Of a stretch of 64,000 bases of DNA, positions 32,895-41,974 are shown in pieces. Both the position numbers and the translations under genes were made by a program. The notes below the pieces were generated by a model that saw only the letters and a program-made list of their open reading frames with translations, did not search any database and had not been told where the DNA came from. The DNA comes from Halopseudomonas sabulinigri (GTDB lineage Bacteria > Pseudomonadota > Gammaproteobacteria > Pseudomonadales > Pseudomonadaceae): the NCBI GenBank assembly GCA_011053055.1, contig DRHT01000061.1, forward strand, positions 1-64,000. The letters are read 5' to 3'. How positions within the stretch are numbered: position 1 is the first letter of the stretch; each line of letters starts with the position of its first letter.

Positions 32895-34058
32895 ATGAAT
32901 CCGTTCAGCTTTGCCACCACCGCCCAGATTCTCTGCGAATCAGGCTCCGCTGCCCGCCTTGGCGAGCTGTGCCGAGAGCGTGACGCTCAACGCGTGCTGA
33001 TCGTAACCGATCCGGGCATCACCAAGATCGGCCTGCTCGACAACATCCTACCGGCCATGGCCAAGGCGCAGGTGAGCGTCGAAGTATTTGATCAGGTAGA
33101 GGCCGATCCGCCGGAACATGTTGTACTGGAAGCGGTCGCTCAGGCCAAAAACATGCAGGCCGAGCTGATCATCGGCTTTGGCGGCGGCAGCTCTATGGAT
33201 GTCGCCAAACTGGTTGCCCTGCTGGCGCACCCCGAGTGCAAACAGCAAATGGCCGACATCTATGGCGTCGGCAATGCGCGTGGCCAACGCCTGCCATTAT
33301 TCCAGGTGCCCACCACCGCCGGCACCGGCTCGGAAGTCACCCAGATCGCCATTATCACCACCGGCGCAACCACCAAAATGGGCGTGGTTTCGCCGATTCT
33401 GCTGCCCGATCTGGCGCTGCTGGATGCCGACCTCACCCTCGGTCTGCCGGCCCACGTCACCGCTGCTACTGGCATCGACGCCATGGTGCACGCCATTGAG
33501 GCCTACACCAGCAAGCTGAAGAAAAATCCGCTATCCGATATGCTCGCGCGTGAAGCGCTGCGCCTGCTGGCCGGCAACCTGGACCACGTAGTACAGAACG
33601 GCCAGAACCGCGAAGCGCGTCAGGCCATGCTGCTTGGCGCCTTGCTTGCCGGTCAGGCGTTCGCCAATGCCCCGGTCGCTGCTGTGCATGCGCTGGCTTA
33701 CCCGCTAGGCGGGCATTTCCACATTCCTCATGGGCTGTCCAACGCATTGGTATTGCCAACCGTGATCGAGTTCAACGCCTCTCATGCCGCGCCGCTGTAT
33801 GCCGAATTGGCGCCACTGATTGTTGGCCCGAGCCTGCAATCCGGCGATGCTGATCACCTGACCGCGCAGTTGGTCAGCGCCTTGGCCGACCTCAGCCCGC
33901 GCTGCGGCTTGCCAAGCCGCCTGCGTGACGCCGGCGTACCCAAGGACAAGCTGGAGCTGTTGGCCAAAGATGCGATGCTGCAACAGCGCCTGCTCGTCAA
34001 CAACCCGCGTGAAATAACCGAGGCCGACGCGCTAGCCATCTATAACCTGGCTTATTAA
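32895..34058 (+). CDS. Iron-containing alcohol dehydrogenase
   Basis: A 387-residue group III (iron-type) alcohol dehydrogenase. The nucleotide-binding part includes VLIVTDPGITKIGL and FGGGSSMDVAK; the family signature follows (PTTAGTGSEVTQIAIIT). Metal-ligand positions appear in DLALLDADLT, ATGIDAMVHAIEAY, HALAYPLGGHFHIPHGLSNAL. The substrate cannot be told; such enzymes reduce or oxidise short to medium alcohols and aldehydes. The ATG at 32895 has a perfect GGAGG; the longer reading to 32811 is not supported. A thioesterase gene follows after 37 bp. Confidence 0.9.
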   Translation: MNPFSFATTAQILCESGSAARLGELCRERDAQRVLIVTDPGITKIGLLDNILPAMAKAQVSVEVFDQVEADPPEHVVLEAVAQAKNMQAELIIGFGGGSSMDVAKLVALLAHPECKQQMADIYGVGNARGQRLPLFQVPTTAGTGSEVTQIAIITTGATTKMGVVSPILLPDLALLDADLTLGLPAHVTAATGIDAMVHAIEAYTSKLKKNPLSDMLAREALRLLAGNLDHVVQNGQNREARQAMLLGALLAGQAFANAPVAAVHALAYPLGGHFHIPHGLSNALVLPTVIEFNASHAAPLYAELAPLIVGPSLQSGDADHLTAQLVSALADLSPRCGLPSRLRDAGVPKDKLELLAKDAMLQQRLLVNNPREITEADALAIYNLAY

Positions 34059-34095
34059 TGCCCTCGGCCCGATCAATCACGACAAGAGACTTAGT

Positions 34096-34533
34096 ATGAG
34101 CGCAAGCAAGCCAACCCGGCAGGACTACCACTACCTGCACCCGGTCACCACCCGCTGGCACGACAACGACATTTACGGCCACGTGAATAACGTGACCTAC
34201 TACAGTTTTTTCGATAGCGCAGTAAACAGCTGGCTGATCGCCGAAGGTGGGCTGGATATCCACGAGGGCGATCAGGTTGCCTTTGTGGTCAGCTCCAACT
34301 GCGACTACTTCGCACCCATCGCCTTCCCGGATGCCATCGAAATCGGCGTAAAGGTCGCGCGTCTGGGCAGCAGCTCGGTGCATTACGAACTGGCAGTGTT
34401 CAAACAAGGCCGCGAAGAAGCCTGCGCAGCCGGGCGCTTCGTACACGTGTTTGTTGATCGCCTAAGCAATACTGCCTTCCCGATTCCCAACCAGTGCCGC
34501 GCCGCGCTGGAACGCCTGATGGATCCAATCTGA
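34096..34533 (+). CDS. Hotdog-fold acyl-CoA thioesterase (YbgC/FadM type)
   Basis: A 145-residue 4HBT-family thioesterase. The catalytic Asp and the HVNN motif are in RWHDNDIYGHVNNVTYYSFFDSA, near the N-terminus as in YbgC and FadM. It should hydrolyse acyl-CoAs; chain-length preference cannot be read. Its stop overlaps the start of the next gene (TGATG), and it follows the iron alcohol dehydrogenase, so the three genes probably form one unit. Confidence 0.88.
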   Translation: MSASKPTRQDYHYLHPVTTRWHDNDIYGHVNNVTYYSFFDSAVNSWLIAEGGLDIHEGDQVAFVVSSNCDYFAPIAFPDAIEIGVKVARLGSSSVHYELAVFKQGREEACAAGRFVHVFVDRLSNTAFPIPNQCRAALERLMDPI

Positions 34534-35084
34534 TGCTTCACTCCCGGTTACTGCCGCTGCTGCCATTCGCGCTACTGTTCACCTTCAGCACCAGCCTACT
34601 GGCGGAGCCGGTGTTGCAGGCACGTACCCAGCAGTTCGATGTGGTCGGCATCACGCCGGACACCATTCGCGCCAGCCTGAACCGCGATCGGCAACACAGC
34701 GGTAGCCACGTCACCTGGAACTTCAACTGGGAGTCGACTCCTGGGCAATGCCGGATTGTCACCGCAAGCACCGAGGTCACCGTCACCGCGCACATGCCGC
34801 GCTTGCAGCCCGACGCAAAGCGCCCGACCAGCGTTCAACAGCAGTGGGACGGCTATGTGCTCGCGCTGCAGGCGCATCAGGAAAAGCATGTGGATTTAGC
34901 GCTGGACTACGCCAGACAGATCGAAGAGGCCATTCTGGCGTTACCGCCCGCGACCGCATGCTCGCAGCTGTCACAGGCCGCCAATGCCGCAGGGCAACGC
35001 CTGTTGAGCGGGCTTGAAGCAGCGAGTCGTGAATACGACAAGAAAACCCAACAGGGTGCGCTCGAAGGGGCTACATACCCTTAA
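34533..35084 (+). CDS. DUF922 family exported protein, putative metalloprotease-like
   Basis: A 183-residue protein with a signal peptide (MLHSRLLPLLPFALLFTFSTSLLAEP) and a DUF922 domain (FDVVGITPDTIRASLNRDR, HVTWNFNW, WDGYVLALQAHQEKHVDLAL). The domain is described as a secreted zinc-protease fold with HExxH; here the site reads HQEKH, with Gln in place of the first Glu, so protease activity is doubtful. The start overlaps the preceding stop. A repeat array follows it. Confidence 0.8.
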   Translation: MLHSRLLPLLPFALLFTFSTSLLAEPVLQARTQQFDVVGITPDTIRASLNRDRQHSGSHVTWNFNWESTPGQCRIVTASTEVTVTAHMPRLQPDAKRPTSVQQQWDGYVLALQAHQEKHVDLALDYARQIEEAILALPPATACSQLSQAANAAGQRLLSGLEAASREYDKKTQQGALEGATYP

Positions 35085-35109
35085 CACTTGGACAGGCCAG
35101 AGGCATTCG

Positions 35110-35256
35110 GGCCAGTGGGGTAGCCGCCGAGCTTGCTCGTCGAGACGCAGCTCGACCTTGCCGGAAATGCAAAACCTAGTGGGCTTTTGGAAGGCCGGTT
35201 TCCATCCCGGCCAGCGGTATAGCCGTCGAGCACCATGGTCGAGATGGAACTCGACC
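35110..35256. repeat. BIME-like palindromic repeat array, copy 2 (three hairpins)
   Basis: Same family as the array before the iron alcohol dehydrogenase. The unit at 35139-35156 has a 6-bp stem (GTCGAG/CTCGAC). The unit at 35193-35212 is GGCCGGTTTCCATCCCGGCC. The unit at 35237-35256 is identical to the inverted unit of copy 1. Spacers TAGCCGCCGAGC and TAGCCGTCGAGC are shared. The partial repeat at 35110-35132 suggests the array was once longer. The two arrays bracket the three-gene alcohol dehydrogenase unit. Confidence 0.85.
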
Positions 35257-35309
35257 CTCCAAAACATAAAACCGGGCGGGCTTGGGGAAGGCTTAAAAGA
35301 GCGTTTTAC

Positions 35310-35840
35310 TCAAGCCATGCCCGCCGGCGCGAACAGCTCGATCCAGTAACCGTCAGGATCGCGGATGAAGGCAATATTGTGCATCTTGCCATCCTGCGGG
35401 CGCTTCACAAATGACACCCCCAAAGACTCAAAACGCGCACAGGCGGCTGCCAAATCTGGCACAGCAAAGCCGATGTGGCCAAACCCTTTGGGCTCATCAT
35501 TACCATTGTGATAGCTAAACTCGGCATCGTCCTCGGTACCCCAATTATGGGTCAGCTCCAGCATCGCCGGGCGGCCAAAGGTTTGATGGGTACGCTCTAC
35601 CGGATCCTGCGACCAATCGCCCAGCGTGTGACTGTCGATGGCGGCTAGAAAGTAGAGACTGAATTTCATTTCGGGGAAGTCGAGCTTTTTGACCAGAGTC
35701 ATACCCATCACTCGGGTATAGAAATCCAGCGTCTTCTGCGGCGACTTGATGCGCAGCATAGTCTGATTGAAGACAAAACCTTCGGTGGCCGGATCGCGGC
35801 TTTCGCAGAGGCCATCGGCCTGTTCAAAGTGGCGGCTCAT
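35310..35840 (-). CDS. gloA: Lactoylglutathione lyase (glyoxalase I)
   Basis: A 176-residue glyoxalase I that converts the methylglyoxal-glutathione adduct to S-lactoylglutathione. The two beta-alpha-beta modules are seen: [27 protein letters not shown] and [22 protein letters not shown]. Metal-ligand residues are in [15 protein letters not shown] and YWIELFAP. The start at 35840 ([11 protein letters not shown]) has a GGGAG site; a longer upstream reading lacks support. The length and N-terminal extension fit the zinc-type, eukaryote-like GloA of pseudomonads. It depends on glutathione, whose synthetase gene is also in this window. Confidence 0.93.
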   Translation of the reverse strand: MSRHFEQADGLCESRDPATEGFVFNQTMLRIKSPQKTLDFYTRVMGMTLVKKLDFPEMKFSLYFLAAIDSHTLGDWSQDPVERTHQTFGRPAMLELTHNWGTEDDAEFSYHNGNDEPKGFGHIGFAVPDLAAACARFESLGVSFVKRPQDGKMHNIAFIRDPDGYWIELFAPAGMA

Positions 35841-35922
35841 TGCATTACTCCCGTGCGAATTAAAAACGCAGAGTAACACTGAAAGGGCCACGCCAGCAGC
35901 GACGCAGCCCCTTATCAAGCGC

Positions 35923-36783
35923 TTAGGAGAAAGGGCGATCCTTCCACCAGGGGTAGAAGTCAGGGCGATCCTGACTCGGCCGCAGGGTGAACTTGGCTGG
36001 ACGCTTTTCCAGGAAAGACGACACGCCTTCCTGCGCATCTGCCGACTCGCCCATAAAGGCAATCGCGCGGGAGTCGATCTTGTGCGCTTCCATCGGGTGA
36101 TCGGCACCCAACATGCGCCACATCAGTTGACGGTTCAGCAAGGCGGACATCGCCGAGGTATTGTCGGCGATTTCACGGGCCAATTCGCGGGCAGCGGGCA
36201 GCAAGTCTTCAGGCTCGTGCAGGCTGCGCACCAAACCGCCTTTCAAGGCCTCTTCGGCACCGAATACGCGGCCGGTAAAAACCCACTCTGCTGCTTGTTG
36301 CGGACCAACCAAACGCGGCAGGAACCAGCTTGAGCACGCTTCCATGGTGATGCCGCGCCGGGCAAACACGAAGCCGAACTTGGCATTGGTAGACGCCATA
36401 CGGATATCCATCGGCAGGCTCATGGTCGCGCCGACACCCACAGCAGCACCGTTAAAGGCACCGATGACGGGCTTGGTAGATTCGTAAATGCGCAGTGAAA
36501 CGGTACCGCCGCCATCACGCAACTCATCGCCTTCTGGCTCGCTCTGACGCTTGTGACGGTTAAACGTATCACCGCCCTTTTCCAGGTCCGCCCCGGCGCA
36601 GAACGCTCGGCCAGCCCCGGTCATGATGATCACACGTACCGCATCATCGGCATCGGCAGCATCAAATGCGGCAATCAATTCGCGACGCATGGCACCGTTA
36701 AAGGCATTCATGCGGTCGGGACGGTTCAGCGTCAAGGTAAGGATGCCATCCTCAACTTGGTAATCCAGTGTTTCGTAGCTCAC
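35923..36783 (-). CDS. Enoyl-CoA hydratase/isomerase (crotonase family)
   Basis: A crotonase-fold enzyme of about 286 residues. Oxyanion-hole segments are [11 protein letters not shown] and [20 protein letters not shown]; the [19 protein letters not shown] region carries one candidate catalytic Glu. It probably hydrates or isomerises an acyl-CoA in fatty-acid or aromatic breakdown; the substrate is unknown. Start choice: GTG at 36783 has a GGAGAG site 6 nt upstream and gives MSYETLDY; an ATG at 36795 lacks a ribosome site but is possible. It is 82 bp from gloA. Confidence 0.88.
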   Translation of the reverse strand: MSYETLDYQVEDGILTLTLNRPDRMNAFNGAMRRELIAAFDAADADDAVRVIIMTGAGRAFCAGADLEKGGDTFNRHKRQSEPEGDELRDGGGTVSLRIYESTKPVIGAFNGAAVGVGATMSLPMDIRMASTNAKFGFVFARRGITMEACSSWFLPRLVGPQQAAEWVFTGRVFGAEEALKGGLVRSLHEPEDLLPAARELAREIADNTSAMSALLNRQLMWRMLGADHPMEAHKIDSRAIAFMGESADAQEGVSSFLEKRPAKFTLRPSQDRPDFYPWWKDRPFS

Positions 36784-37070
36784 GGCGCTCTCCATAGTGA
36801 TGACTAGGTAGTCAGTGTAGAAAGCTCAGCGCCGTTCCACCACAACCCTTTGCCAACCGTATGCCCTGCCATAGCTGTTACGCATGGGGTGCTGAGCGAG
36901 TCTGAATACTGACTTAAACGGCGGCGATCACCCTGCCAAACCTCATGACGCCCCTCCCCCGGCTAGGACTCCCAAATGCAGAGCTATCTCTGCAATGAAC
37001 TGGCGAGAGCCCATGACGTTGTCGTGACAAATGAATGATCACCCCACAGTCAACGAAGTTTGCAGCAGTA

Positions 37071-37799
37071 TCACTCCACCCGCTCAAACTTCAAATCCCA
37101 CACCCCGTGCCCCAGCCGCTCACCGCGACGCTCAAACTTGGTCACCGGGCGCTCTTCCGGACGGGGTACGTAGGTGCCGTCTTCAGCCTGGTTACGGTAG
37201 CCGGGGGCAGCGCTCATGACTTCCAGCATTTGCTCGGCGTAGTGCTCCCAATCGGTGGCCATGTGCAGTATGCCGCCGGGCTTGAGCTTGGTGCGTACCA
37301 GTTCGGCAAAGCTAAGCTGCACGATGCGGCGCTTGTTGTGCTTCTTTTTATGCCACGGGTCAGGAAAAAACAGCAGCAGGCGGTCCAGACTGGCATCTGG
37401 AATGCTCTGATTCAGCGCCTCGATGGCGTCGCAGTCGAACACTCTCACGTTGCCAGTCTCGCTGTTGACCAAGCCATTCAGTAGCGAGCCAACGCCGGGG
37501 CGATGCACTTCAATGCCGATAAAGTCCTGCTCGGGCGCAACCTGCGCCATTTCCAGCAACGACTGCCCCATGCCAAAGCCGATTTCCAGCGTGCGCGGCG
37601 CTTGGCGAGCAAAAACCGCATCCAGATCCAGCATGCCCTGATCCAGCGTCAGGCCAAACTTTGGCCAGCCGTGATCAAGGCCGCGCTGCTGCCCTTCGGT
37701 CATGCGACCGGCGCGCATGACAAAACTGCGGATGGCGCGACGGGGCGATGCAGTGGGTTCGGTTTCGGCGCTTTCGGGTAGCTCTGGGGTATCAGACAT
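37071..37799 (-). CDS. trmB: tRNA (guanine-N7-)-methyltransferase
   Basis: A 242-residue SAM-dependent enzyme that makes m7G46 in the variable loop of tRNAs. The SAM motif is [14 protein letters not shown]; the family catalytic motif is [17 protein letters not shown], with [15 protein letters not shown] and [17 protein letters not shown] at the C-terminus. The length is normal. It follows thiG by 68 bp on the same strand, the order seen in other pseudomonads. Confidence 0.96.
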   Translation of the reverse strand: MSDTPELPESAETEPTASPRRAIRSFVMRAGRMTEGQQRGLDHGWPKFGLTLDQGMLDLDAVFARQAPRTLEIGFGMGQSLLEMAQVAPEQDFIGIEVHRPGVGSLLNGLVNSETGNVRVFDCDAIEALNQSIPDASLDRLLLFFPDPWHKKKHNKRRIVQLSFAELVRTKLKPGGILHMATDWEHYAEQMLEVMSAAPGYRNQAEDGTYVPRPEERPVTKFERRGERLGHGVWDLKFERVE

Positions 37800-37867
37800 G
37801 AGTCGCTCGGTAATGATTGTTCAAGGTCACCGGCCGCAGCCGGTGACGCTGCATGAGGCTGGGATTG

Positions 37868-38659
37868 TTAACGGATGGTGCCATCCAGCGGGGAGGATGC
37901 TGTGGCGTAAAGTTTGCGCGGCATACGCCCGGCCAGATAAGCACCGCGGCCGGCAAGCACCGCGTGATGCATGGCTTGCGCCATGAGCACGGGCTGATCG
38001 GCATGGGCAATGGCGCTGTTCATCAAGACGCCAGCGCAGCCGAGCTCCATGGCGATGGTGGCGTCGGACGCGGTACCCACACCGGCATCAACCAACACCG
38101 GCACGGTGGCTTCTTCCAGAATGATGCGCAGGTTCCACGGATTGCAGATACCCATACCGGAACCAATCAGCCCGGCCAGCGGCATGATGGCCACGCAGCC
38201 CATGGCGGAAAGCTCACGAGCGATGATCGGATCGTCGCTGGTATACACCATCACGTCGAAGCCGTCCTTCACCAAAATTTCAGCGGCTTTCAGGGTTTCC
38301 ACTACATTCGGGAACAGGGTCTTCTCGTCCGCAAGCACTTCCAGCTTGACCAGTTTGTGGCCGTCCAGCAGCTCACGCGCCAAGCGACAAGTGCGCACCG
38401 CCTCTTCGGCCGTAAAGCAGCCCGCAGTATTTGGCAAGATGGTGTAGCGGTCTGGCGGGATCACATCCAGCAGGTTTGGCTCATTCGGGTTCTGACCAAT
38501 GTTGGTACGGCGAATCGCTAGGGTCACGATCTCCGCACCCGAGGCTTCGATGGCACGGCCCGTTTCCGCCATGTCCTTGTACTTACCGGTGCCTACCAGA
38601 AGACGGGAACGGTAACGAACGCCGGCAATTTCCAGCGCATCTTGGCTTAAATCAATCAT
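37868..38659 (-). CDS. thiG: ThiG, thiazole synthase
   Basis: A 263-residue TIM-barrel enzyme that forms the thiazole phosphate half of thiamine from deoxyxylulose phosphate, dehydroglycine and ThiS thiocarboxylate. Signatures: [17 protein letters not shown], the Schiff-base lysine region [16 protein letters not shown], and [38 protein letters not shown] site precedes the ATG. thiS lies 26 bp upstream. No other thi gene is here. Confidence 0.96.
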   Translation of the reverse strand: MIDLSQDALEIAGVRYRSRLLVGTGKYKDMAETGRAIEASGAEIVTLAIRRTNIGQNPNEPNLLDVIPPDRYTILPNTAGCFTAEEAVRTCRLARELLDGHKLVKLEVLADEKTLFPNVVETLKAAEILVKDGFDVMVYTSDDPIIARELSAMGCVAIMPLAGLIGSGMGICNPWNLRIILEEATVPVLVDAGVGTASDATIAMELGCAGVLMNSAIAHADQPVLMAQAMHHAVLAGRGAYLAGRMPRKLYATASSPLDGTIR

Positions 38660-38685
38660 TAGGTTCTCCAGAAATGACTAGCAGA

Positions 38686-38886
38686 CTAGCCGCCGCCGAT
38701 GGCGTGAACGATCTCTACCCTGTCGCCGTCACTCAGCAGCGTTTCGGCATGCTGACTGCGCGGCACTATATCCAGGTTCAGCTCAATCGCCAGACGCTTA
38801 CCGGTCAGGCCCAGTATTTCGACCAAATCAGCCAGGCTGAGAACTCGATCAAGAGAATAGGCTTCGCCATTGAGATGAATCTGCAT
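38686..38886 (-). CDS. thiS: ThiS, sulfur carrier protein
   Basis: A 66-residue ubiquitin-like protein ending in Gly-Gly-Gly, the tail that is adenylated and thiocarboxylated to deliver sulfur to ThiG. The beta-grasp pattern is MQIHLNGEAYSLDRVLSLADLVEIL... LAIELNLDIVPRSQH... VEIVHAIGGG. It is the first gene of thiS-thiG. I searched the 117 bp upstream for the TPP riboswitch core and did not see it. Confidence 0.94.
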   Translation of the reverse strand: MQIHLNGEAYSLDRVLSLADLVEILGLTGKRLAIELNLDIVPRSQHAETLLSDGDRVEIVHAIGGG

Positions 38887-38941
38887 AAGTGGCTCGGTGA
38901 TATCCGGGTATAGGGAGTAAGTGGGTATGCGCGCGCCGCTC

Positions 38942-38984
38942 TTGGCGACAGCAAGGGCGCTATGATAACGCGCTTTGTCGCCAA
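38942..38984. other. Inverted repeat upstream of thiS
   Basis: A 9-bp inverted repeat, TTGGCGACA and TGTCGCCAA, with 25 bases between. It lies between the DUF423 gene and thiS on the minus strand. The inner part also pairs partly (GCGC). There is no T run. It could be the end of the DUF423 transcript or a control site for thiSG. Confidence 0.35.
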
Positions 38985-39003
38985 CTGACCACGCTATAGC
39001 GTC

Positions 39004-39378
39004 TTAGAGACTGCGCCAAATGCCCGCGGCAAAACAGCCCCAGGCAATCAGCCAGGCTAGCCCACCCAAAGGTGTCACCATGCCCATTTTACTGATGCCG
39101 GTCAGCGCCAACAGATAAAGGCTGCCGGAGAATAACAGTATGCCGAGGGCAAAGAGCACGCCGGTCGCCTTGAACAGACCCGACTCGGGGAAGCGTAACA
39201 ACAACAGCGCCACACCAATCAACGCCATGGTATGCCAGAGCTGATAGCTCACTCCGGTTTGAAAGGCACTAAGCAGATTGTCCGGCAACTTATCGCGCAA
39301 CCCATGCGCCGCAAAGGCTCCCAAAGCGACCCCGCTGAAACCACTGAACGACGCTAACAACAGCAGCCATTTGGCCAT
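39004..39378 (-). CDS. DUF423 family membrane protein
   Basis: A 124-residue inner-membrane protein with four helices (about 3-23, 45-65, 71-91, 98-120). The N-terminal GFSGVALGAFAAHGLRDKL is the DUF423 signature. The function is unknown. The ATG at 39378 has a GGAGGA site; a longer reading to 39420 is less likely. It is divergent from mtgA across 110 bp. Confidence 0.9.
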   Translation of the reverse strand: MAKWLLLLASFSGFSGVALGAFAAHGLRDKLPDNLLSAFQTGVSYQLWHTMALIGVALLLLRFPESGLFKATGVLFALGILLFSGSLYLLALTGISKMGMVTPLGGLAWLIAWGCFAAGIWRSL

Positions 39379-39488
39379 GAACGATTCCTCCGATTGGGGA
39401 GTTACTGAATAATTCCCCATGCAGAAGGCGGGCGGAATTATTGAGCACTTCCTTATATACTCCGAACGAACTGCTCATTCGGATTCAC

Positions 39489-40244
39489 ATGATCAAGAAA
39501 ATATTACGCAAAACCGCCAAGTGGCTGCTGATAGTTGCGGTGCTCAGCCTGCTGCCGATCATCATCCTGCGCTGGGCGCCCACACCCGGCTCTATGCTGA
39601 TGGTAGAGCGTTGGTACGCGGCTAAGCAAAGCGATCAGCCAATTGAAATCCAGTATCAATGGCGCCCCTATGAGCAGATCCCGAGCAACATGAAAATGGC
39701 GGTGATTGCCGCCGAAGATCAACGCTTTGCCGAACATCACGGCTTTGACCTTAAGGCTATACGCGCTGCGGTAGAACATAACATGCAGGGTGGCAGTCTA
39801 CGCGGCGCCAGCACACTCAGCCAACAGGTCGCCAAAAACCTGTTTCTTTGGTCCGGTCGTAGCTATCTGCGCAAGGGGCTAGAGGCCTGGTTTACCCTAT
39901 GGATAGAGGTGCTCTGGCCAAAGCAGCGGATTCTGGAGATGTACCTGAATATCGCTGAGTGGGATCGTGGTGTGTTTGGCGTAGACGCGGCCGCGCGCAA
40001 CCACTTCAACATCGGTGCCAGTTATTTGTCTGACCGTCAGGCCAGCCAGTTAGCCGCGGTGCTACCCAGCCCATTGAACTGGGACGCCGCGCAACCGCCG
40101 GCGCATGCTCAGCGCCGGGCAATTTGGATCCAACGGCAGATGCGTCAGCTCGGTGGCCGCCACTACCTTGATGAAATGGAAGCCGGTCGCGAGCGGCCTG
40201 AGTGGCTCACACTGCGCTATTGGCGCAACCGATTGGATATTTGA
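39489..40244 (+). CDS. mtgA: MtgA, monofunctional peptidoglycan glycosyltransferase
   Basis: A 251-residue GT51 enzyme that polymerises lipid II into glycan strands without a transpeptidase domain. It has an N-terminal membrane anchor (about 11-30) and the catalytic motifs AVIAAEDQRFAEHHGFD (with the catalytic Glu), GASTLSQQVAKNLFLW, KQRILEMYLNIAEWDRGVFGVDAAARNHF. The length is typical. It is convergent with the next gene, 22 bp away. Confidence 0.95.
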   Translation: MIKKILRKTAKWLLIVAVLSLLPIIILRWAPTPGSMLMVERWYAAKQSDQPIEIQYQWRPYEQIPSNMKMAVIAAEDQRFAEHHGFDLKAIRAAVEHNMQGGSLRGASTLSQQVAKNLFLWSGRSYLRKGLEAWFTLWIEVLWPKQRILEMYLNIAEWDRGVFGVDAAARNHFNIGASYLSDRQASQLAAVLPSPLNWDAAQPPAHAQRRAIWIQRQMRQLGGRHYLDEMEAGRERPEWLTLRYWRNRLDI

Positions 40245-40266
40245 GCCACGAGATCCGCCAGACAAA

Positions 40267-40878
40267 CTATTCGCCGGTCAAATCATTGCGCAAGCCAAAC
40301 ATGATCGAATGCGCCTGCTCCTCACCCACGGCTACCACGGCACCTATCTTCGGATAGACCCAGGCTTCTTCGCCCTCACTGACCGGCAGACGCAGATCGG
40401 GGTTGCCCATAGTGCTCTGCACATCGCTCAACGCCAACGGCTCAGAGGGAATCAAGCTCAGACGCAACACCGGCTGACCTTTCAGCGCATCGGCCACCGA
40501 AGAGTTGATCGGCTGATCCGGAAGCTCTGGCTCCCAGGCTTGCGCCTGCACCAGGCTGTCGCGCTGCTGCGGTGTCAGTTTCAGCACCGCCTGCACGCGC
40601 CAACTCAAATCGTCGCTTTCCAGCGTGTAACGACTGACCAGCAAAGGCTTACCTTCGGAGCTGATCATCCACAAGGTGCCATGCCCTAGCGCTTCGCTGG
40701 CATCACCCAGCGTCAGCTGTTGACGCTGTAACGGTGCCCAGAGGCTTTTCTCATAATCGGTGCGCCACTGCATGGCGTCGCCTTGCTGGGGCTTAGAAAG
40801 CCAGAAACCGAAGGCAAAGAAAGCCAGAATTACTACGCTCAGCAGCGTAGCTATACGCACCCCTTGTTGACGGGTCAT
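40267..40878 (-). CDS. Conserved membrane-anchored protein of unknown function
   Basis: A 203-residue protein with one N-terminal helix (about 9-28, RIATLLSVVILAFFAFGFWLS) and a predicted periplasmic body with no motif I recognise. The body is Gln-rich early (WAPLQRQQLTLGD), then has WRVQAVLKLTPQQRDSL and PVSEGEEAWVYPKIGAVVAVG. A similar-sized gene lies between mtgA and rpoH in P. aeruginosa, so it is probably a conserved pseudomonad protein. The ATG at 40878 has a perfect AGGAG 6 nt upstream. Confidence 0.8.
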   Translation of the reverse strand: MTRQQGVRIATLLSVVILAFFAFGFWLSKPQQGDAMQWRTDYEKSLWAPLQRQQLTLGDASEALGHGTLWMISSEGKPLLVSRYTLESDDLSWRVQAVLKLTPQQRDSLVQAQAWEPELPDQPINSSVADALKGQPVLRLSLIPSEPLALSDVQSTMGNPDLRLPVSEGEEAWVYPKIGAVVAVGEEQAHSIMFGLRNDLTGE

Positions 40879-40921
40879 GCACAACTCCTTTTATTGTTCG
40901 AGATATAACTTTCAAGCAAAC

Positions 40922-40952
40922 AAAAAGGGCATCCACGGAGGATGCCCTTTTT
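40922..40952 (-). terminator. Intrinsic terminator after rpoH
   Basis: An 8-bp GC-rich stem (GGGCATCC / GGATGCCC) with a 5-nt loop, flanked by A5 and T5 so it works in either direction. On the minus strand it lies 30 bp after the rpoH stop and 43 bp before the next gene, which needs its own promoter. Confidence 0.9.
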
Positions 40953-40981
40953 AGCGTTCAATCACTGCCGCCGGATGCGCT

Positions 40982-41845
40982 TTAAAGCGCGACTTCGGTT
41001 TCCAAATTCTTCTTTAACTTGAGCATAGCGTTCTTTTCCAGCTGACGAATCCGCTCAGCCGAGACCTGATACTTGGCTGCCAGCTCGTGCAACGTGGCTT
41101 TCTCTTCCGACAACCAGCGTTGGTAGAGAATATCGCGACTGCGCTCATCCAGCGTTTCCAGTCCGCTCAGCAGGCTATTGCTGGAGCTATCTGACCAATC
41201 AGCGGTTTCCAGCTGAGTGGCCGGATCGTAACGCTTATCTTCAAGATAATGCACAGGCGCGTAGGCGGCCTCGTCATCTTCATCTTGGGTGCCATCAAAA
41301 CCCAAATCCTGCCCGTACAAACGGCTCTCCATCTCACGCACTTCACGAGCAGCGACGCCCAAATCAGCAGCAACCGCAGAGACCTCATCGTGTGACAACC
41401 AAGCCATTTTTTTCTTGGCACTACGCAGATTGAAGAACAGCTTACGCTGCGCCTTGGTAGTCGCGACTTTAACGATGCGCCAGTTGCGCAGAATAAATTC
41501 GTGTATCTCGGCGCGGATCCAGTGCACTGCGAAAGAGACCAGACGTACGCCCATTTCCGGGTTGAAACGTTTGACCGCCTTCATCAGACCTACGTTACCT
41601 TCCTGCACCAGATCAGATTGCGCCAGACCATAGCCAGAGTAGCTGCGCGCGATGTGCACGACAAAACGCAGGTGCGACATGACCAGCTGGCGAGCAGCTT
41701 CCAAGTCTTCCTGATAATACAGACGATCAGCCAGCTCTCGCTCTTCTTCAACGCTGAGAACCGGGATGCGACTGACATTCTGAACATAGGCTTCAAGATT
41801 CGCACCCGGTACCAAACTATTAACGGGTAGCAAGGCAGTGCTCAT
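40982..41845 (-). CDS. rpoH: RNA polymerase sigma-32 factor
   Basis: A 287-residue heat-shock sigma factor. Region 2 ([42 protein letters not shown]), the RpoH box (QRKLFFNLR) and region 4 with its helix-turn-helix ([28 protein letters not shown]) are all present. It directs transcription of chaperone and protease genes. It follows ftsX by 129 bp, has its own promoter there and ends at a strong terminator. Confidence 0.97.
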   Translation of the reverse strand: MSTALLPVNSLVPGANLEAYVQNVSRIPVLSVEEERELADRLYYQEDLEAARQLVMSHLRFVVHIARSYSGYGLAQSDLVQEGNVGLMKAVKRFNPEMGVRLVSFAVHWIRAEIHEFILRNWRIVKVATTKAQRKLFFNLRSAKKKMAWLSHDEVSAVAADLGVAAREVREMESRLYGQDLGFDGTQDEDDEAAYAPVHYLEDKRYDPATQLETADWSDSSSNSLLSGLETLDERSRDILYQRWLSEEKATLHELAAKYQVSAERIRQLEKNAMLKLKKNLETEVAL

Positions 41846-41872
41846 GTTTGAACTCCCAAAAAATGACGGCCT

Positions 41873-41901
41873 AGTGTATCACTGCCAAATCAGACTGTGA
41901 A
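41873..41901 (-). promoter_or_regulatory. Sigma-70 promoter of rpoH
   Basis: On the minus strand TTCACA (41901-41896) and TACACT (41878-41873) are separated by exactly 17 bp. This gives 5/6 and 4/6 matches to the consensus boxes and a start site near 41866, about 20 bp before the rpoH ATG. A sigma-70 promoter would keep basal rpoH transcription independent of ftsX. Confidence 0.65.
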
Positions 41902-41974
41902 TGCAGACTAAAGTTCAGCGGTTTTGAGCAGCACAAGCTGCGACCCAGCGGCGTTTTACGGGTGGCCGGCTGCA

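Noticed and set aside
32561-35256. Insertion sequence ends or a composite transposon around the alcohol dehydrogenase genes
   Set aside because: The flanking repeats are hairpin arrays, not terminal inverted repeats, and there is no transposase gene or obvious target duplication.
37853-38521. A 222-codon open frame antisense to thiG
   Set aside because: ThiG is unmistakable on the other strand; the antisense frame shows no recognisable protein features.
38887-39003. TPP riboswitch before thiS
   Set aside because: Thiamine genes often have one, but I do not find its conserved core on the minus strand. Only an inverted repeat is present.
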